The notes under the pieces are model-generated. The model had not been told where the DNA came from and made no database searches. It saw nothing but the letters and a program-made list of their open reading frames with translations. A stretch of 64,000 bases of DNA from Helicostylum pulchrum (taxonomy: Eukaryota; Mucoromycota; Mucoromycetes; Mucorales; Mucoraceae): NCBI GenBank assembly GCA_025677825.1, contig JAIXMO010000046.1, positions 124,001-188,000 of the forward strand. The letters run 5' to 3'. Made by a program: the position numbers and the translations under genes. Shown here one piece after another: positions 49,151 through 59,975 of the stretch (its first letter is position 1; each line of letters starts with the position of its first letter).

Positions 49151-50563
49151 TTGAGCTCTTGCAGAAAACGATACACAGCATATTGTTTTGCGCAACCACT
49201 TGAGTGAGTTCGAGAAGTATTTTAAGTGTTATAATCCATTATTTTTCGTCTATTATTCTCTTAAAAACGCGCGTTTTTAAGTGAAGGTTTAGAAGTAACT
49301 TCTAAAAAAGGTCTTTTTCGGTGATCGAAATATGGTGTTTTCCTTGTATGATTAAACATCAGGAAATTATTCCTTTCTCCAAGTTACTTAGTACAAGTTA
49401 CCCTTTAAGATGTTGTTTTTAATATCAAAACTAAAAACTGCACGTTGTTTTATATTCTACTCGATCTTTTCCACTTTTTTTTTGGTTGGTCATTTTTGGC
49501 ATTTTAGGTCATTTTGGTGGGTCAACCCCTTTTGTGTTTTTGCGGTTATTTTGAAATTACTCCCAATCCAATTTCATTTTTTTTGTGAAAAAAACAATGA
49601 CAATAAATAACTCTTTTAGGCGCATTTAAGCAATTTAAAATTATATTTTTACAAAAAATACTGACCGAGTAACCATTGTTTTAAACGTTTTTTTTTTCGC
49701 TAAAGTTTGAGTTTAGCGATCCTTAAAATGGAGGTTTCTTTAAAGCGCGTTTTCTCGCCCAGTTTTAGATATAGCACTTTTATTTATGAACATCCAATAT
49801 ATGGTTTTTAAATATCTATATTCGGTCCTATAACTAAACACGGTAATAAAAAACTACATTTTATGTAATCGCGAAGCTCTGAAAATAGTTACACGATGTT
49901 ACACTAAAAAAGTGTATTTTTTTACCCAAAAAAAAAACGTCTAAAACAGCGATTACTCTTTCAGTTTTTGCATTTAAAGTATGATTTAAAATGGATTAGA
50001 AGTGTTTAAACGAGCTCTATACCATCCATGTTTTTTCCACAAAGTGAAACAAATTGGATCTGGAGTAATGTTAGAATAACCTCAAAAATACAAAAGGGGT
50101 TGACCCACAAAAATGAAAAAAAAAAAAAAACAAAAACGTTCGTTTTTAATTTTTTTATCAAAGATATAGGTAAAAAAACCATCTTGTATTAAAAAACCTG
50201 GGCCCAAAAAGCATTTTCTGTTTCTTTAAAAAATAAAAACCAATATTTATTATAACTGCTAATTTTAGCAGTGATTTCTTATGTGAGCGATTATTTAAAC
50301 CCAGGTATCTCAATGAGCTTTTGTTTTAGCACTGATTTCCGAGCTGATCTCTTTAGTACAATCACTCTTCTTGCTCTTTCGTTTTTCCCCCATCTTGTCT
50401 CTTAGGAATAATTAAATTTTTATAACTGACTCGATCGTTATAGCGCGCTTAATACTTGTGCAGTGTTTTTATTGTTGGATATAACTATCTCGTCCATTGT
50501 TTGATATAGAGGTATATTCGATTTTTTCCAGATTTCGGTCACCCTTAAATAGAGCCGCTACCG
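49151..50563 (-). repeat. Largest dispersed-repeat copy, with one CAGTAGCGG-type end
   Basis: The right terminus is CACCCTTAAATAGAGCCGCT then ACCG before TA (ends at 50563). Inward, 50455-50563 is the reverse complement of the block at 24284-24410. 50270-50335 carries GCAGTGATTTCTTATGTGAG and GGTATCTCAATGAGC, shared with 11.2, 23.7 and 59.4 kb. 49151-49260 matches 11285-11400 in reverse. No long reading frame is present, and no left terminal inverted repeat was found. It is probably a nested or decayed element. Confidence 0.55.
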
Positions 50564-50796
50564 TAAATTTTAGGAATAGCTTAATTTGCAAACTTTATTT
50601 TTGCTTGTCAAACGTTGTATTTACACCTTAAACAAACTACATTTTTAATGATCAAGTAAAGCATATATCAATACTGCTTTATCAAGAATCTGTTAAATGG
50701 CAGCGTAGTGGCTTATACAATCTCCTTTAAAAAAATGCGAACAAACTCCTGTCTACTCTTTTTTTTTCTCCTTTCTTTTTATAACAAAAAAAAAGG

Positions 50797-51510
50797 ATGG
50801 ACGATATACCTACACCACTTTCGTCGCCGCACTATAAAACTACAAGCCTACCTAAAGTACCTGAACTTTTGCCTCTACCACAAGCCCGTTCTACTTGTGC
50901 AGCTCTCTTAAAAGACCTAGACTGCCGAGACAAATCAATTAAGATCATTCAATATGTCATCAAAATTTTATTGTACCACAATGTCGCTTCTTCAAAACGA
51001 TGGTCAAACTTGACCACACAACTTTCCGTAACTCGTCAAATACTCTGTCTTGGTAACGCACTGCCCGGTATCAATAGTTTAACAAGGACTGAAAAAAAGA
51101 AGCAATGGTTAGTTTACATTCAAATTATGAATGCTGTTGCTGACGACGTGTATTGTTTGCATCGGTTGGGTGTTGTATCAAAAAGACTTGCCTTTTATTC
51201 ACAATGGATATCAAGTTACTGTTGGTTTATTAGTCTCTTGGCAGGTTTACGAATGAACTATACCATGGTGTATAAAAAAGGACAAGATTTAACATTAGCT
51301 AAAGTTAATGTTGCAAAGTCTATTGCTGATTTATTGTTTTGTGGTATGATAATTTAAAAATGAGAAAAAAAACAGCAAGTGTATATTAATATCAGACGGA
51401 ATATAGGATGCGATATATTACAACCATCTTATGGTAGAGCCCTTCAAGCTTGGACTGGGCTTGCCAGTGGGTTGTTATCAGGATACAAAATATATCAGCG
51501 AGTTCAATAA
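50797..51510 (+). CDS. PEX11: Pex11-family peroxisomal membrane protein
   Basis: The exons are 50797-51343 and 51407-51510, giving 216 residues. It shows the Pex11 pattern: ARSTCAALLKDLDCRDKSIK, IIQYVIKILLYHN, RWSNLTTQLSVTRQILCLGN (amphipathic region), YCLHRLGVVSK, then AKSIADLLFCGCDILQPS and WTGLASGLLSGYKIYQRVQ at the C-terminus. Pex11 proteins drive peroxisome elongation and division. The stop codon (51508-51510) directly abuts the stop of the next gene on the other strand (51511-51513). Confidence 0.85.
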
Positions 51511-52282
51511 TTATTTCCTTGTATATATCATTTCATCTAAATTAGTTTGGTGCCCTAATAGCGAATGTTCAGTACATGATTGATTAGGTAAAATAGGAGC
51601 TGGAGATTTTAATCGTTCATGCACTTGACTCTACAGTATTTTTATAAGTGTTAATAAAGAAGTACTATAATAATAATAAATAAACTACTTACCACGACAT
51701 GGTTATTAATATTTCTGTGATGAGGTAGATCAAGCCCTTCAGCAGAAAAATCGTTCCAGTTACGCCAGTTAATTGTAATAGGATGTGGTTGAGGAAAGTT
51801 GGATAAAAACGACATGATGATATAGAGTAAACCCGTAGCTAACACCAATGTACCTACTACTATATTTACGATACCAAAATCTAACACTAAACAGCCAAAA
51901 CTATGTAAAAGTATTAAGTAAAACTCGTACTAAATATGATAAATTTTTTTTTTCTTTTACTTACAACACCATGATTAAGCCTCTACCTCTATAAGTTGAT
52001 AAAAAGAAAAAATAGGTGTATGAAAATTGTATTTCTCGTAGTTCATTTATTACTAGTAGTGCTGCCATAATTCTACAATAATAATAATATTTATATCAGC
52101 AACTCCACATGTATTGTATTTATCCGTCCACCTTACATTCCATATATACCCAGTACAATTTCAGAAAATTTACCATCGATACATTTAAATATGATGGCAG
52201 TAATAATTAATAAGTACAGAATGATATTGATTCCATTTAATGCTAAAGATACGATATGCTCTACTTTAGATCGGGATATCAT
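51511..52282 (-). CDS. TVP15: COPI-associated/Tvp15-like Golgi membrane protein
   Basis: The exons are 52282-52137, 52072-51965, 51900-51693 and 51630-51511, giving 193 residues. Four hydrophobic spans can be seen: NIILYLLIITAIIF, IVLGIYGIIMAALLVI, GLIMVFFGCLVLDFGIVNIV and GTLVLATGLLYIIMSFL. The layout (GIYG after span 1, then an E in INELREIQFSYTY, then YRGRGLIMV) matches Tvp15 and the COPI_assoc family of late-Golgi membrane proteins. The cytosolic tail is hydrophilic. It starts 215 bp from the divergent coiled-coil gene. Confidence 0.8.
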
Positions 52283-52497
52283 TATTTATAAGGGGAAGAA
52301 GAGAAAAGAGAGACGCCTTTCCGGTCAACCAAAAGGAAAACATTAGACTATTAAGTAACATTCATGTTATTGAATTACCCTTTTTGCATTATTTGCAAAT
52401 GGAGTTCCGAACAAAATGTGACAAGCAAAAAAATCATTCATATTTTTTGCAGAGAGGAAAAAATTATAAAAAACTACGTATATTCCCTAACTTCCAA

Positions 52498-52911
52498 ATG
52501 TCAGACCATTCCAAAGAAACATCAAGTGGCAAAGAAACGTCGAGTAGCAAGCAAACCCATTTAACAAAAGACGAAGTGAAAAAAATACAAGATGAAATTG
52601 ATTTACTAACAAACGAGAATCAAGACTTGGACGATGAGATTAACTTTGCACAAGAGCAGTTAAATCGCCTGGAATCGACTTCTTTGCTTGACCAAGAAAA
52701 GAAATTACAGCATACTCTCGCCGATTTATCTGGAAAAGTAGAGACACTTATGGAAGCGACTGAAGCTTTAGAACAAGCTGATTTACTAGACGAATCAAAA
52801 GTGACTACATTTACTGACGAAGCTGAACAAAAGCTAGATAAAGAAATAGAGTCTTTGAAGGCTGAATTAACGGAAACACAGCAAGAACTTGATCAATTAC
52901 AAAAGCAATAG
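52498..52911 (+). CDS. Hypothetical coiled-coil protein (137 residues)
   Basis: The start at 52498 is chosen because a TATA-like AATTATAAAA lies about 35 nt upstream and the earlier in-frame ATG at 52384 gives a poor, Lys/Tyr-rich extension. From residue 20 to the end the protein is a charged heptad coiled coil (KKIQDEIDLLTNENQDLDDE, INFAQEQLNRLES, KKLQHTLADLSGKVETLMEA, LDKEIESLKAELTETQQELD). The N-terminus is Ser/Lys-rich. No family is recognised. Meiosis or kinetochore coiled-coil proteins look similar, but nothing specific supports that. CACACT repeats follow the stop. Confidence 0.65.
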   Translation: MSDHSKETSSGKETSSSKQTHLTKDEVKKIQDEIDLLTNENQDLDDEINFAQEQLNRLESTSLLDQEKKLQHTLADLSGKVETLMEATEALEQADLLDESKVTTFTDEAEQKLDKEIESLKAELTETQQELDQLQKQ

Positions 52912-53017
52912 CACACACTCACACTCACACTCACACGCATATCATATATTTAAACTCAAAATAATACTTTTTTTTCCCTTTCTTTTTTTTTTTTTTTCAA
53001 CTATATTAATAAAGAAA

Positions 53018-54244
53018 ATGAGTGATAATGCTTCTGTCATGAATGTAGATGGTGCTTCGGTTTCAGAAGCTACTTTTGCTGCTAACGAAACAAGAGATAT
53101 TGTTTTACCAAACCAAACAGAACACGTAGCTCACATTGCCATTGACGTAGGTTTTTCTGTTGTCCCTTTTTTTTTTGCATAAATTACTATTTTATAAATA
53201 CGAATTTCGTTTTTTATACTAGATTGGCGGTTCTTTAGCAAAGATAGTTTACTTTACGTCTGCTGATTTAAACGGTGGTCGTCTTCATTTTAAAAAGATT
53301 GAAACGGAAAAGATTGATGAATGCATAGACTTTGTAGCCGAGTTGATGGCCGATGCTCGTTTATTAAAGCCGGACAATACCAACCTTGTTTTAAAGGCAA
53401 CAGGAGGTGGTGCTTATTTATTCTATGATAAGCTGGAGGCTAGGTTACCTGGTGTGATCGTTCAAAAGGAAGATGAAATGGATTGTCTTATTACGGGTAA
53501 GTCTTTTTGTTGTCTCGTTCTATCCTATCAAAACCTAAATACCCGAGTATAGGTCTCAATTTCTTTATTACGGAAATACCCTATGAGGTATTTACGTATA
53601 ATGAACAGGAGCCTGATCCAATGCGATTTGAAGAAAAGACTAGAGATATATATCCTTACATGGTAAAAAAAAATGTTATCTACAAGTAAGAGTTACATAT
53701 TAATAATTTCATTGAAAGCTAGTAAACATTGGATCCGGTGTTAGGTAAGCAGCTGTAGAAAAGAAAAAAATAATAAGAGTTCTAGGATATTAATGTAAGG
53801 ACGGGTAGTATATTGAAGGTAACAGGTCCTGACGAGTTTTCTCGTATTAGTGGTACATCGGTAAGTCTATTTGTATACGATTATATCCAGTGTTTTAACA
53901 ACAATTGAAAGCTCGGCGGTGGTACTCTGTGGGGACTCATGTCTTTATTAACCAAAGCAACTTCATTTGACGGTAAAATCTTTTTTTTTTTTTGCCTCGA
54001 CTTTTTCCTGAAAAAAAAAAAGCTAATTTATATTCTATAGAAATGCTTGAAATATCAAAAGATGGTGATAACAAAAACGTGGATTTGCTAGTAGGAGATA
54101 TATACGGAACAGACTATACTAAACTTGGATTAAAAGCTACAAAGATTGCGTCCAGTTTTGGTAAAGTATTTAAAAAGGGCGTGCAACAATCGCAAGATAA
54201 TTTCAGGTCTAGTGATATAGCGAAGAGTTTATTGTTCATGGTTA

Positions 54245-54304
<60 letters not shown>

Positions 54305-54750
54305 GCAGTTCCTAGTTCCATTTTGTATATTGAAAAAAAAATATGAAATAGTAACAATATTGGACAAATCGCGTATTTAAATGCCAAACAACATGGATTA
54401 AAGCGTATCTACTTTGGCGGTTGCTTTATCAGAGGACATCCTATTACAATGAATACCTTATCTTATGCCATTAATTTCTGGTCGAATGGAGATATGAAGG
54501 CATTGTTTCTTCGACACGAAGGTCATTTAGGCGCAACAGGTGCTGTAAGTGATTTTCTAGTGTTTTTTTTTTACATGTATAATTTATTCAATTATATTTT
54601 TTCCAGTTTTTGAAGCATTCAGTTATTCGTAGAGCGAGACATTCATTCTCATTCTCGGAACACAATTTTACTCCGGATATTAACCCAAACCCTAAAAACG
54701 TATACGGTGATATAGAAGAAACCAATGTAGAGCTTCGTCCAACACAATAA
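53018..54750 (+). CDS. CAB1: Pantothenate kinase (eukaryotic type II)
   Basis: There are nine exons: 53018-53146, 53223-53496, 53553-53662, 53719-53744 (26 nt), 53809-53860, 53912-53972, 54041-54245, 54352-54544 and 54607-54750, giving 397 residues. The sugar-kinase motifs are in place: [16 protein letters not shown] (phosphate 1), [52 protein letters not shown] and [12 protein letters not shown] (adenosine side). The intron after 54245 contains a 54-A run. The enzyme makes phosphopantothenate, the first committed step of CoA synthesis. The stop lies 7 bp from the stop of the RhoGAP gene on the other strand. Confidence 0.94.
54248..54301 (+). repeat. 54-nt poly(A) tract inside an intron
   Basis: A continuous A run starts at the third base of the 5' splice site of the pantothenate kinase intron. 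It could be an assembly-sensitive homopolymer or trace of a retroposed tail. Confidence 0.9.
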
Positions 54751-54757
54751 TTTTATT

Positions 54758-56916
54758 TTAAAATATATTTGTATCATCAAAAAACCAATCTACGTGTTGA
54801 ATAATAATTTCAATCACTTTACTTAGTAGATCGCTATGTAATATAGACGAAGATAAATCGTCTTGTTTTGATCTTAATAAACCAATTGAAAATATCAACG
54901 CAAGATTAGATGACTCCATTTTGTTGGTTTTACTTTGATCTTTTACTCGTTCTAAATGTTTGACCAAATATTGCATGACTTTATAATGTGCTATAGGTAG
55001 TACTTGTACTATTGACTTTAATCGAAACATGCGTTCATCATAATCTTGCAATCGCGCTGCTTCAATCACTCGATCATAGTACTCGTACGTAAATAATGGG
55101 TTTTTGAGTTCGCGAAAGTAAAGTTTCAATAATCCCGTAATTACATTGATATCATTTTCTTCGCTTAAATTAACTTGCTCTGGATCTATGCACATGGAAT
55201 TAGAATATTGACATTTGTTTTTACCTTTTTTCTCCTACTTACGAGTATTAAACTGGTTTTTATACTTTTGTATACTAGTCGTTTGTCCAGACAATCTATA
55301 GATACCTACCACATCCAAACCTGCTACGGCGTAAGAAACATCTTACATACTTAAAAAGAAAGAAAGGGGCAATTACCTCGTTTATCTACTTGCTCAACAC
55401 ATGCACGTACAATCGATGGTACCTCGCCCTCTTCCAGTTGTAAATATCCACCAAACACTTCCTTCGTTATGGATGGAGATTCAATCGATTTTGTAGCACT
55501 CGTACGACTTGACCTCGAAAACCATCTGGTTAATGTACTTTTGGACTCTACCTTTTCTTTTTAGACTTTTAATTATAATCATAAAATGATCCTTTTTTTA
55601 CCTTCAGGAAATTGTTGATCGCGCTTTATCAACTTTTTTTGTAAGGGTATAGAGGCTAATAATTGTATCAAATCTACATCTTGATGCTCTTTATGTTCCT
55701 TGATTGCTATAGACTCACGCATAATGGCGTCTAACCAATCTGAATAGATAGTTTCGTTGGCAACACTAATAATTAATTTTAAATGTTTATCTTTGACAAT
55801 AAAGGCATTTTTCTTTCGCGTATCTAGTTTGGTTGCTGGTATAATTTCACAAGGTGCCAAATGTACTGTTCCATATGCTGCTACTGGCTTAATCGAACTA
55901 GGTCTCTAACACATCAACAAAAATAAGCTTATAGTTATACACTTTTTTTTTCAAACATCATTACCCTCGTTGTTTTAGTCAATCCCTCCTTGTAAATTAC
56001 TAAGTACCCTACAGATAAAACAGCATAATAGTCTCTCCAAGGAATCTCTTCATCTGTCACCATTTTTATCTGAACATTACTTTGTATACGAATCCAATTC
56101 GGGTGTAACGCATCAAGATTCTTTGCGAAAAATAAAGTAAGATTATGCATACTATAGTATCGTACAACTTACTAGCTTTTGAATATCGTATACCAAATCA
56201 TTGACTTTTGTATCATCGTCTATAGGTCTTTCCCATTGTGATTCACCTGTACTCTGGTTAAAAAAATAAATTGTACCTGTTTGATCTATAAAAACTAGTA
56301 AGAATCAAAGTAAGAAATACATATAAATAATAACATACCATAGGAAGTGCTCCATCCATCGGGAAGTGCAGCGTCCGTGGAGACATCTACTAATAAATCC
56401 ATTTTTGGCCTATCAGGTAATTGAGGTTTTAGGTACGGGTTACTATTAGATGGGGGCGCGATCTGATCGGAGTTATTCGGTGCTTTCTACAGGCGAAAAC
56501 ATGTAAGAGTTACCGTATATGTGTACATGTATGTGTTACCTTTACTAAAATAAAAATGAATCGAGTTAGTGTATCTTTTTAAAATAATAATAAACTTTTT
56601 TTTTTGTTTTACTTGGTTCTATCACTGACGTTGTTCTATTAGCAGGAAAGAACCCAATTTCGTCATTGAGTTCACCTAAAGATGACATTTGTCTTTTAAG
56701 AAAGCAAACATAAAAAAGAAACACTCAAGTTACTCGTACCTTCCCACCTAAAAAGAAAAAAAATATCAGTCGCCTTTTTTTTCGCATATCAAATCAAATA
56801 ATTTACCAGTCGTCGTTATGCTTTTCCAGCAACTTTATCTTGTCACCTTCTTTAAAAGATAATTCGTAGTTTCCTTCTGCATTGTAATCCCATTGCGCTA
56901 CTAAATACTGTGCCAT
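54758..56916 (-). CDS. SH3-WW-PH-RhoGAP protein
   Basis: Exons from the start: 56916-56807, 56747-56740 (8 nt), 56675-56613, 56544-56540 (5 nt), 56486-56339, 56285-56173, 56120-55965, 55905-55602, 55556-55377, 55323-55243 and 55185-54758, giving 531 residues. SH3 is residues ~1-60 (AQWDYNAEGNYELSFKEGDK, DDWWEGELND, IGFFPANR). WW is ~105-137 (LPDGWSTSYDQTGTIYFFN, STGESQWERP). PH is ~155-270, including WIRIQSNVQIKMVTDE and YYAVLSVGYLVIYKEG. RhoGAP is ~325-531, with VPSIVRACVEQVDKRAGLDV, GIYRLSG (arginine finger) and LKNPLFTYEYYD. It should inactivate a Rho/Cdc42-type GTPase. The domain order resembles animal ARHGAP9/12/15/27. Both microexons are needed to keep the frame. Confidence 0.9.
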
Positions 56917-57091
56917 GATAAAAATAAAAGAAAGAATAAAAAAGCCAAAAAAAAAAAAGTAGCGTGACTTCAAATAGGTGTCTTTTTATTTTTAGCAGGT
57001 GCAACCTCCATTTCCTGTGATGCATTGAGTTGTATGTCCAATAATAAAATGAGAAGCTGTACATGTATACCTTATATAAGTTTAACTGTTA
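56917..57091. other. Upstream region of the RhoGAP gene
   Basis: Short A/T-rich promoter region ending at the MITE at 57092. No other feature seen. Confidence 0.4.
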
Positions 57092-57192
57092 CAGTAGCGG
57101 TTCTAAAAAAGGGTGGCCAAAATCTAGAAGAAATCCACCCTTAAATCAAACATACCCTTAAACCGGGTCGCCCCTAAATAGAGCCGCTACTG
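57092..57192. mobile_element. 101-bp MITE, TA target duplication, CAGTAGCGG ends
   Basis: The element starts CAGTAGCGGTTCTAAAAAAG and ends CTAAATAGAGCCGCTACTG. The two ends are inverted repeats of about 28 bp and are bordered by TA at 57090-57091 and 57193-57194. The interior is CCCTTAAAT-type repeats. TA duplication and CAGT termini are typical of Tc1/mariner-derived MITEs. It is the best-preserved copy of the family seen at 11.5, 23.4, 24.3 and 50.5 kb. Confidence 0.8.
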
Positions 57193-57594
57193 TAAGATCT
57201 AACATATTTTCGTTGTATCCTTTGATGACTACAATAGTATGGATGATACTTAACACTTGTAACCATAAAGTAAAATAAAAAACGAAATAGCTTTACATAT
57301 TATTACTGAAAAAAAAAGACTGATTTTTATTTAAAATATTAAAGATATAAGAAATGCGTTAGCCACTTTCTTATGAAAGTGTTTCCAGAACTAACCGCGA
57401 AGAGGTTCATCTCTGTGTAGTTCTATCTTTTTTTATAGTAAAAGAGAATCTTTTTGCAAGCCTGAACTCATTGGAACAGTGGCATCAAAGAAACAAAAAC
57501 CTAAGTGGGCTTGGTTTCACAGTAATATAGTATGCCACTTTGAGCTTCAGATCATCAGAGAAAGAGGTTAGCAAAAAACTGCTTTAAAAATATA

Positions 57595-59107
57595 TGGCAG
57601 TTTATTTCATTTGCATACCGTAACTATTTATATGTTAGTTAACCATTTATGTATCTTCTGTACTCATTGTTTAAACTTATTTAATGTATGAATGTGTAAA
57701 TGCAACGTGTATCAAAATCTGGCGTAAACACTGATAATTTGATAGTCAAGTCACCTGTACCTACTACTCCAAACAACCAACTACATTTGATTTCTAAGTA
57801 TTTCCACACTAGTATATATATATTTTCAGCCGACCAAGCAGTTACGGAAAAGTACTATCTTACCGACCTATAGGTTCATTTCGCTACCCCCTTCCCCTCT
57901 TGAAAAACTATTGGTCATAGATAAAACATGTCAAAAAAAAAAAAAAAAAAAAAAAAAGTGAAGTATGTGGGGGTTTTTTTATGTAAATACAACATCTACC
58001 ATAAACTATATGATAAGTCATTTTAGAAGGTAGACATATATGGCGAAGTTCGATTTTTTTTTTCGTGTCGCAAATATATGAAGTAATTTGCCAAAGTAAA
58101 CAAAATTTATTCAATACATTCAAAACTTGAAATGCTTCTATGATGAGGTCATTCCTATTTTTAATATGTAAGACTTTTTTTTTTTATTGGTTTTAATTTC
58201 TTTTTCTTTACTAATCATATTACAACTAACAATGCTCGATATAAGCCTCGTTACCCTCTTTTTAGGCTCGTTAAAATAAAAATAAAATTTAAAAAATCCT
58301 AATGCTCTTTTTTATTGTTACTATATTTAAATATATACCTATCTTAATTATACGTGTGTTTGTTTTTAGCTATAGATGTATAATATAATTATTTTACGTT
58401 TAAAAAAACATACTTACGGCCATCGCAGTAGCCTTCAAATCCATCACAACCACTTGGACTATCAGTTTCTTAGTAATATGATCACCACAATCACTTTTAA
58501 ATTATCTTGTCCTATTTTTTTTATCAGCACCAATGTTTTTTTATTACAACTTTAACGCGAAATATTGTTTACAAGATATCAAAAAATGATTACCTTCAAC
58601 GAGTATGACACCAGCTTAAAATTGAAACTCTACTTAGTGATTCTGTGATAGCCAGTCTACTCAGAATCTACTAAAGACCCACTGAAGTTATCAAGGCTAC
58701 TATAAAAGGATGCGCGAGCCTAATCAAATCTAGATATACAAACATTATTTCCCCATCCTTTCACCTAAAGTCGATTTGAAAATCCTATCCAAAGGCAATA
58801 ACAAATGACAATGATGCATCCTCGGGAAAACATGCCAAATTAGCATAATCTAGTAAATTGTATCATGATAAACTTTAAAAGCTTCTTTCAAGCTGTAAAA
58901 GTACCCGAAGAGCTTGAAAAGTTTGGTTGAAACCTATGCCGGCCTGTTCTCAAGAGTATCTGACGCGAAAAAGAGTGGAAAATCTTGATACACGTTGTAT
59001 TTACACATTCATGCATTAAATAAGTTTAAACAATGAGTACAGAAGATATACCTAAATGGTTAACTAACATATAAATAGTTACGGTATGCAAATGAAATAA
59101 ACTGCCA
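57595..59107. mobile_element. 1.5-kb non-autonomous transposon with ~125-bp inverted ends
   Basis: The first 126 or so bases, from TGGCAGTTTATTTCATTTGC to GCAACGTGTATCAAAATCT at about 57720, reappear as the reverse complement of about 58984-59107 with only scattered mismatches and a small indel. TA flanks both ends (57593-57594 and 59108-59109). The 1.26-kb interior has no credible coding region, only short frames and homopolymers (A run at 57933-57956, T runs later). The structure fits a large MITE or internally deleted DNA transposon of a TA-inserting superfamily. Confidence 0.8.
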
Positions 59108-59355
59108 TACTAAAAAAAAAATTAAAAAAAAATTGGTCAAATGCTTGTACTAGTCGTAGCACTACTTCTTGCTGCCCTACCTTTTCCTGTCCTCGTACTA
59201 TCTTTGGTAAAAGTGGCATTGGAAGTACAGCTGGGAAGGATTCGCTAATAACTAATCCTGGGCCTAAATGATTTGATCAGTTTATCCCAATGCTATTAAA
59301 AAGAAATCTCGCTTTCTGAATTGGACCATAGAGTTTAATGTGAACGATTTTTTAA

Positions 59356-59975
59356 ATTGCGATATCTCAGTGAGCTTTTTTCTTAGAAGCGATCGTTTTT
59401 CTGTAGCACAATCGCTAAAAAGTTAATCGATTGCCACACAACCCCACTGCCAAGCTTGTGTTTATTGTTGCTAAAAATAATATAAATATCAATAATACAA
59501 CAATCAATTAAAAACGTAAGCCCGTGCGTTTAAAGGTGAAGATACAAAAGTGTTTAGTCCCTTTTTTTAAGAAATTTAGCTGTGGTTCTAATGTTTAAGC
59601 TCTTCTATATGAAGATACATATTTTTTTTAATGATAAGTTGGATAAGCTTAAGAGCTGTTTTGAGAATTATAATCCACCATTGATCATTGATTATCGTTC
59701 TAAAGTATTTGTGACGCCAGGACATGTCCATGGTTTACGCTGTGGAAGCAGTTCTTGTGTTTAATTTTTCTTGTTTGAATCAAGGCCATTTACTCTTTAT
59801 TGGCCGCATTATTGTACTTGCCGTATTATGGTTGCTGTGCTCACAGAGATCAGCCCTTCTGAGACTTTTGTGTTGAATAAATAGCATTTGGACCAAATTT
59901 TGAGCCATCGCTTGCATTGCGGTAAAAAAAAACGTGTGCAGCATTTTTATCATTGGATATATGATTATCCCGAAA
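59356..59975 (+). repeat. Dispersed repeat copy
   Basis: GCGATATCTCAGTGAGC at about 59357 matches the 11.2, 23.7 and 50.3-kb blocks. 59583-59745 (TTCTAATGTTTAAGCTCTTC, TTGATCATTGATTATCGTTC) matches the reverse complement of 11070-11200. 59926-59970 (GCAGCATTTTTATCATTGG) matches the 50.46-kb block. No terminal CAGTAGCGG repeat remains. An open frame at 59582-59764 lies wholly in this repeat and is not counted as a gene. Confidence 0.55.

Noticed and set aside
59582..59764. 60-codon frame with ATG
   Set aside because: It lies wholly inside a dispersed repeat copy and is broken in the other copies.
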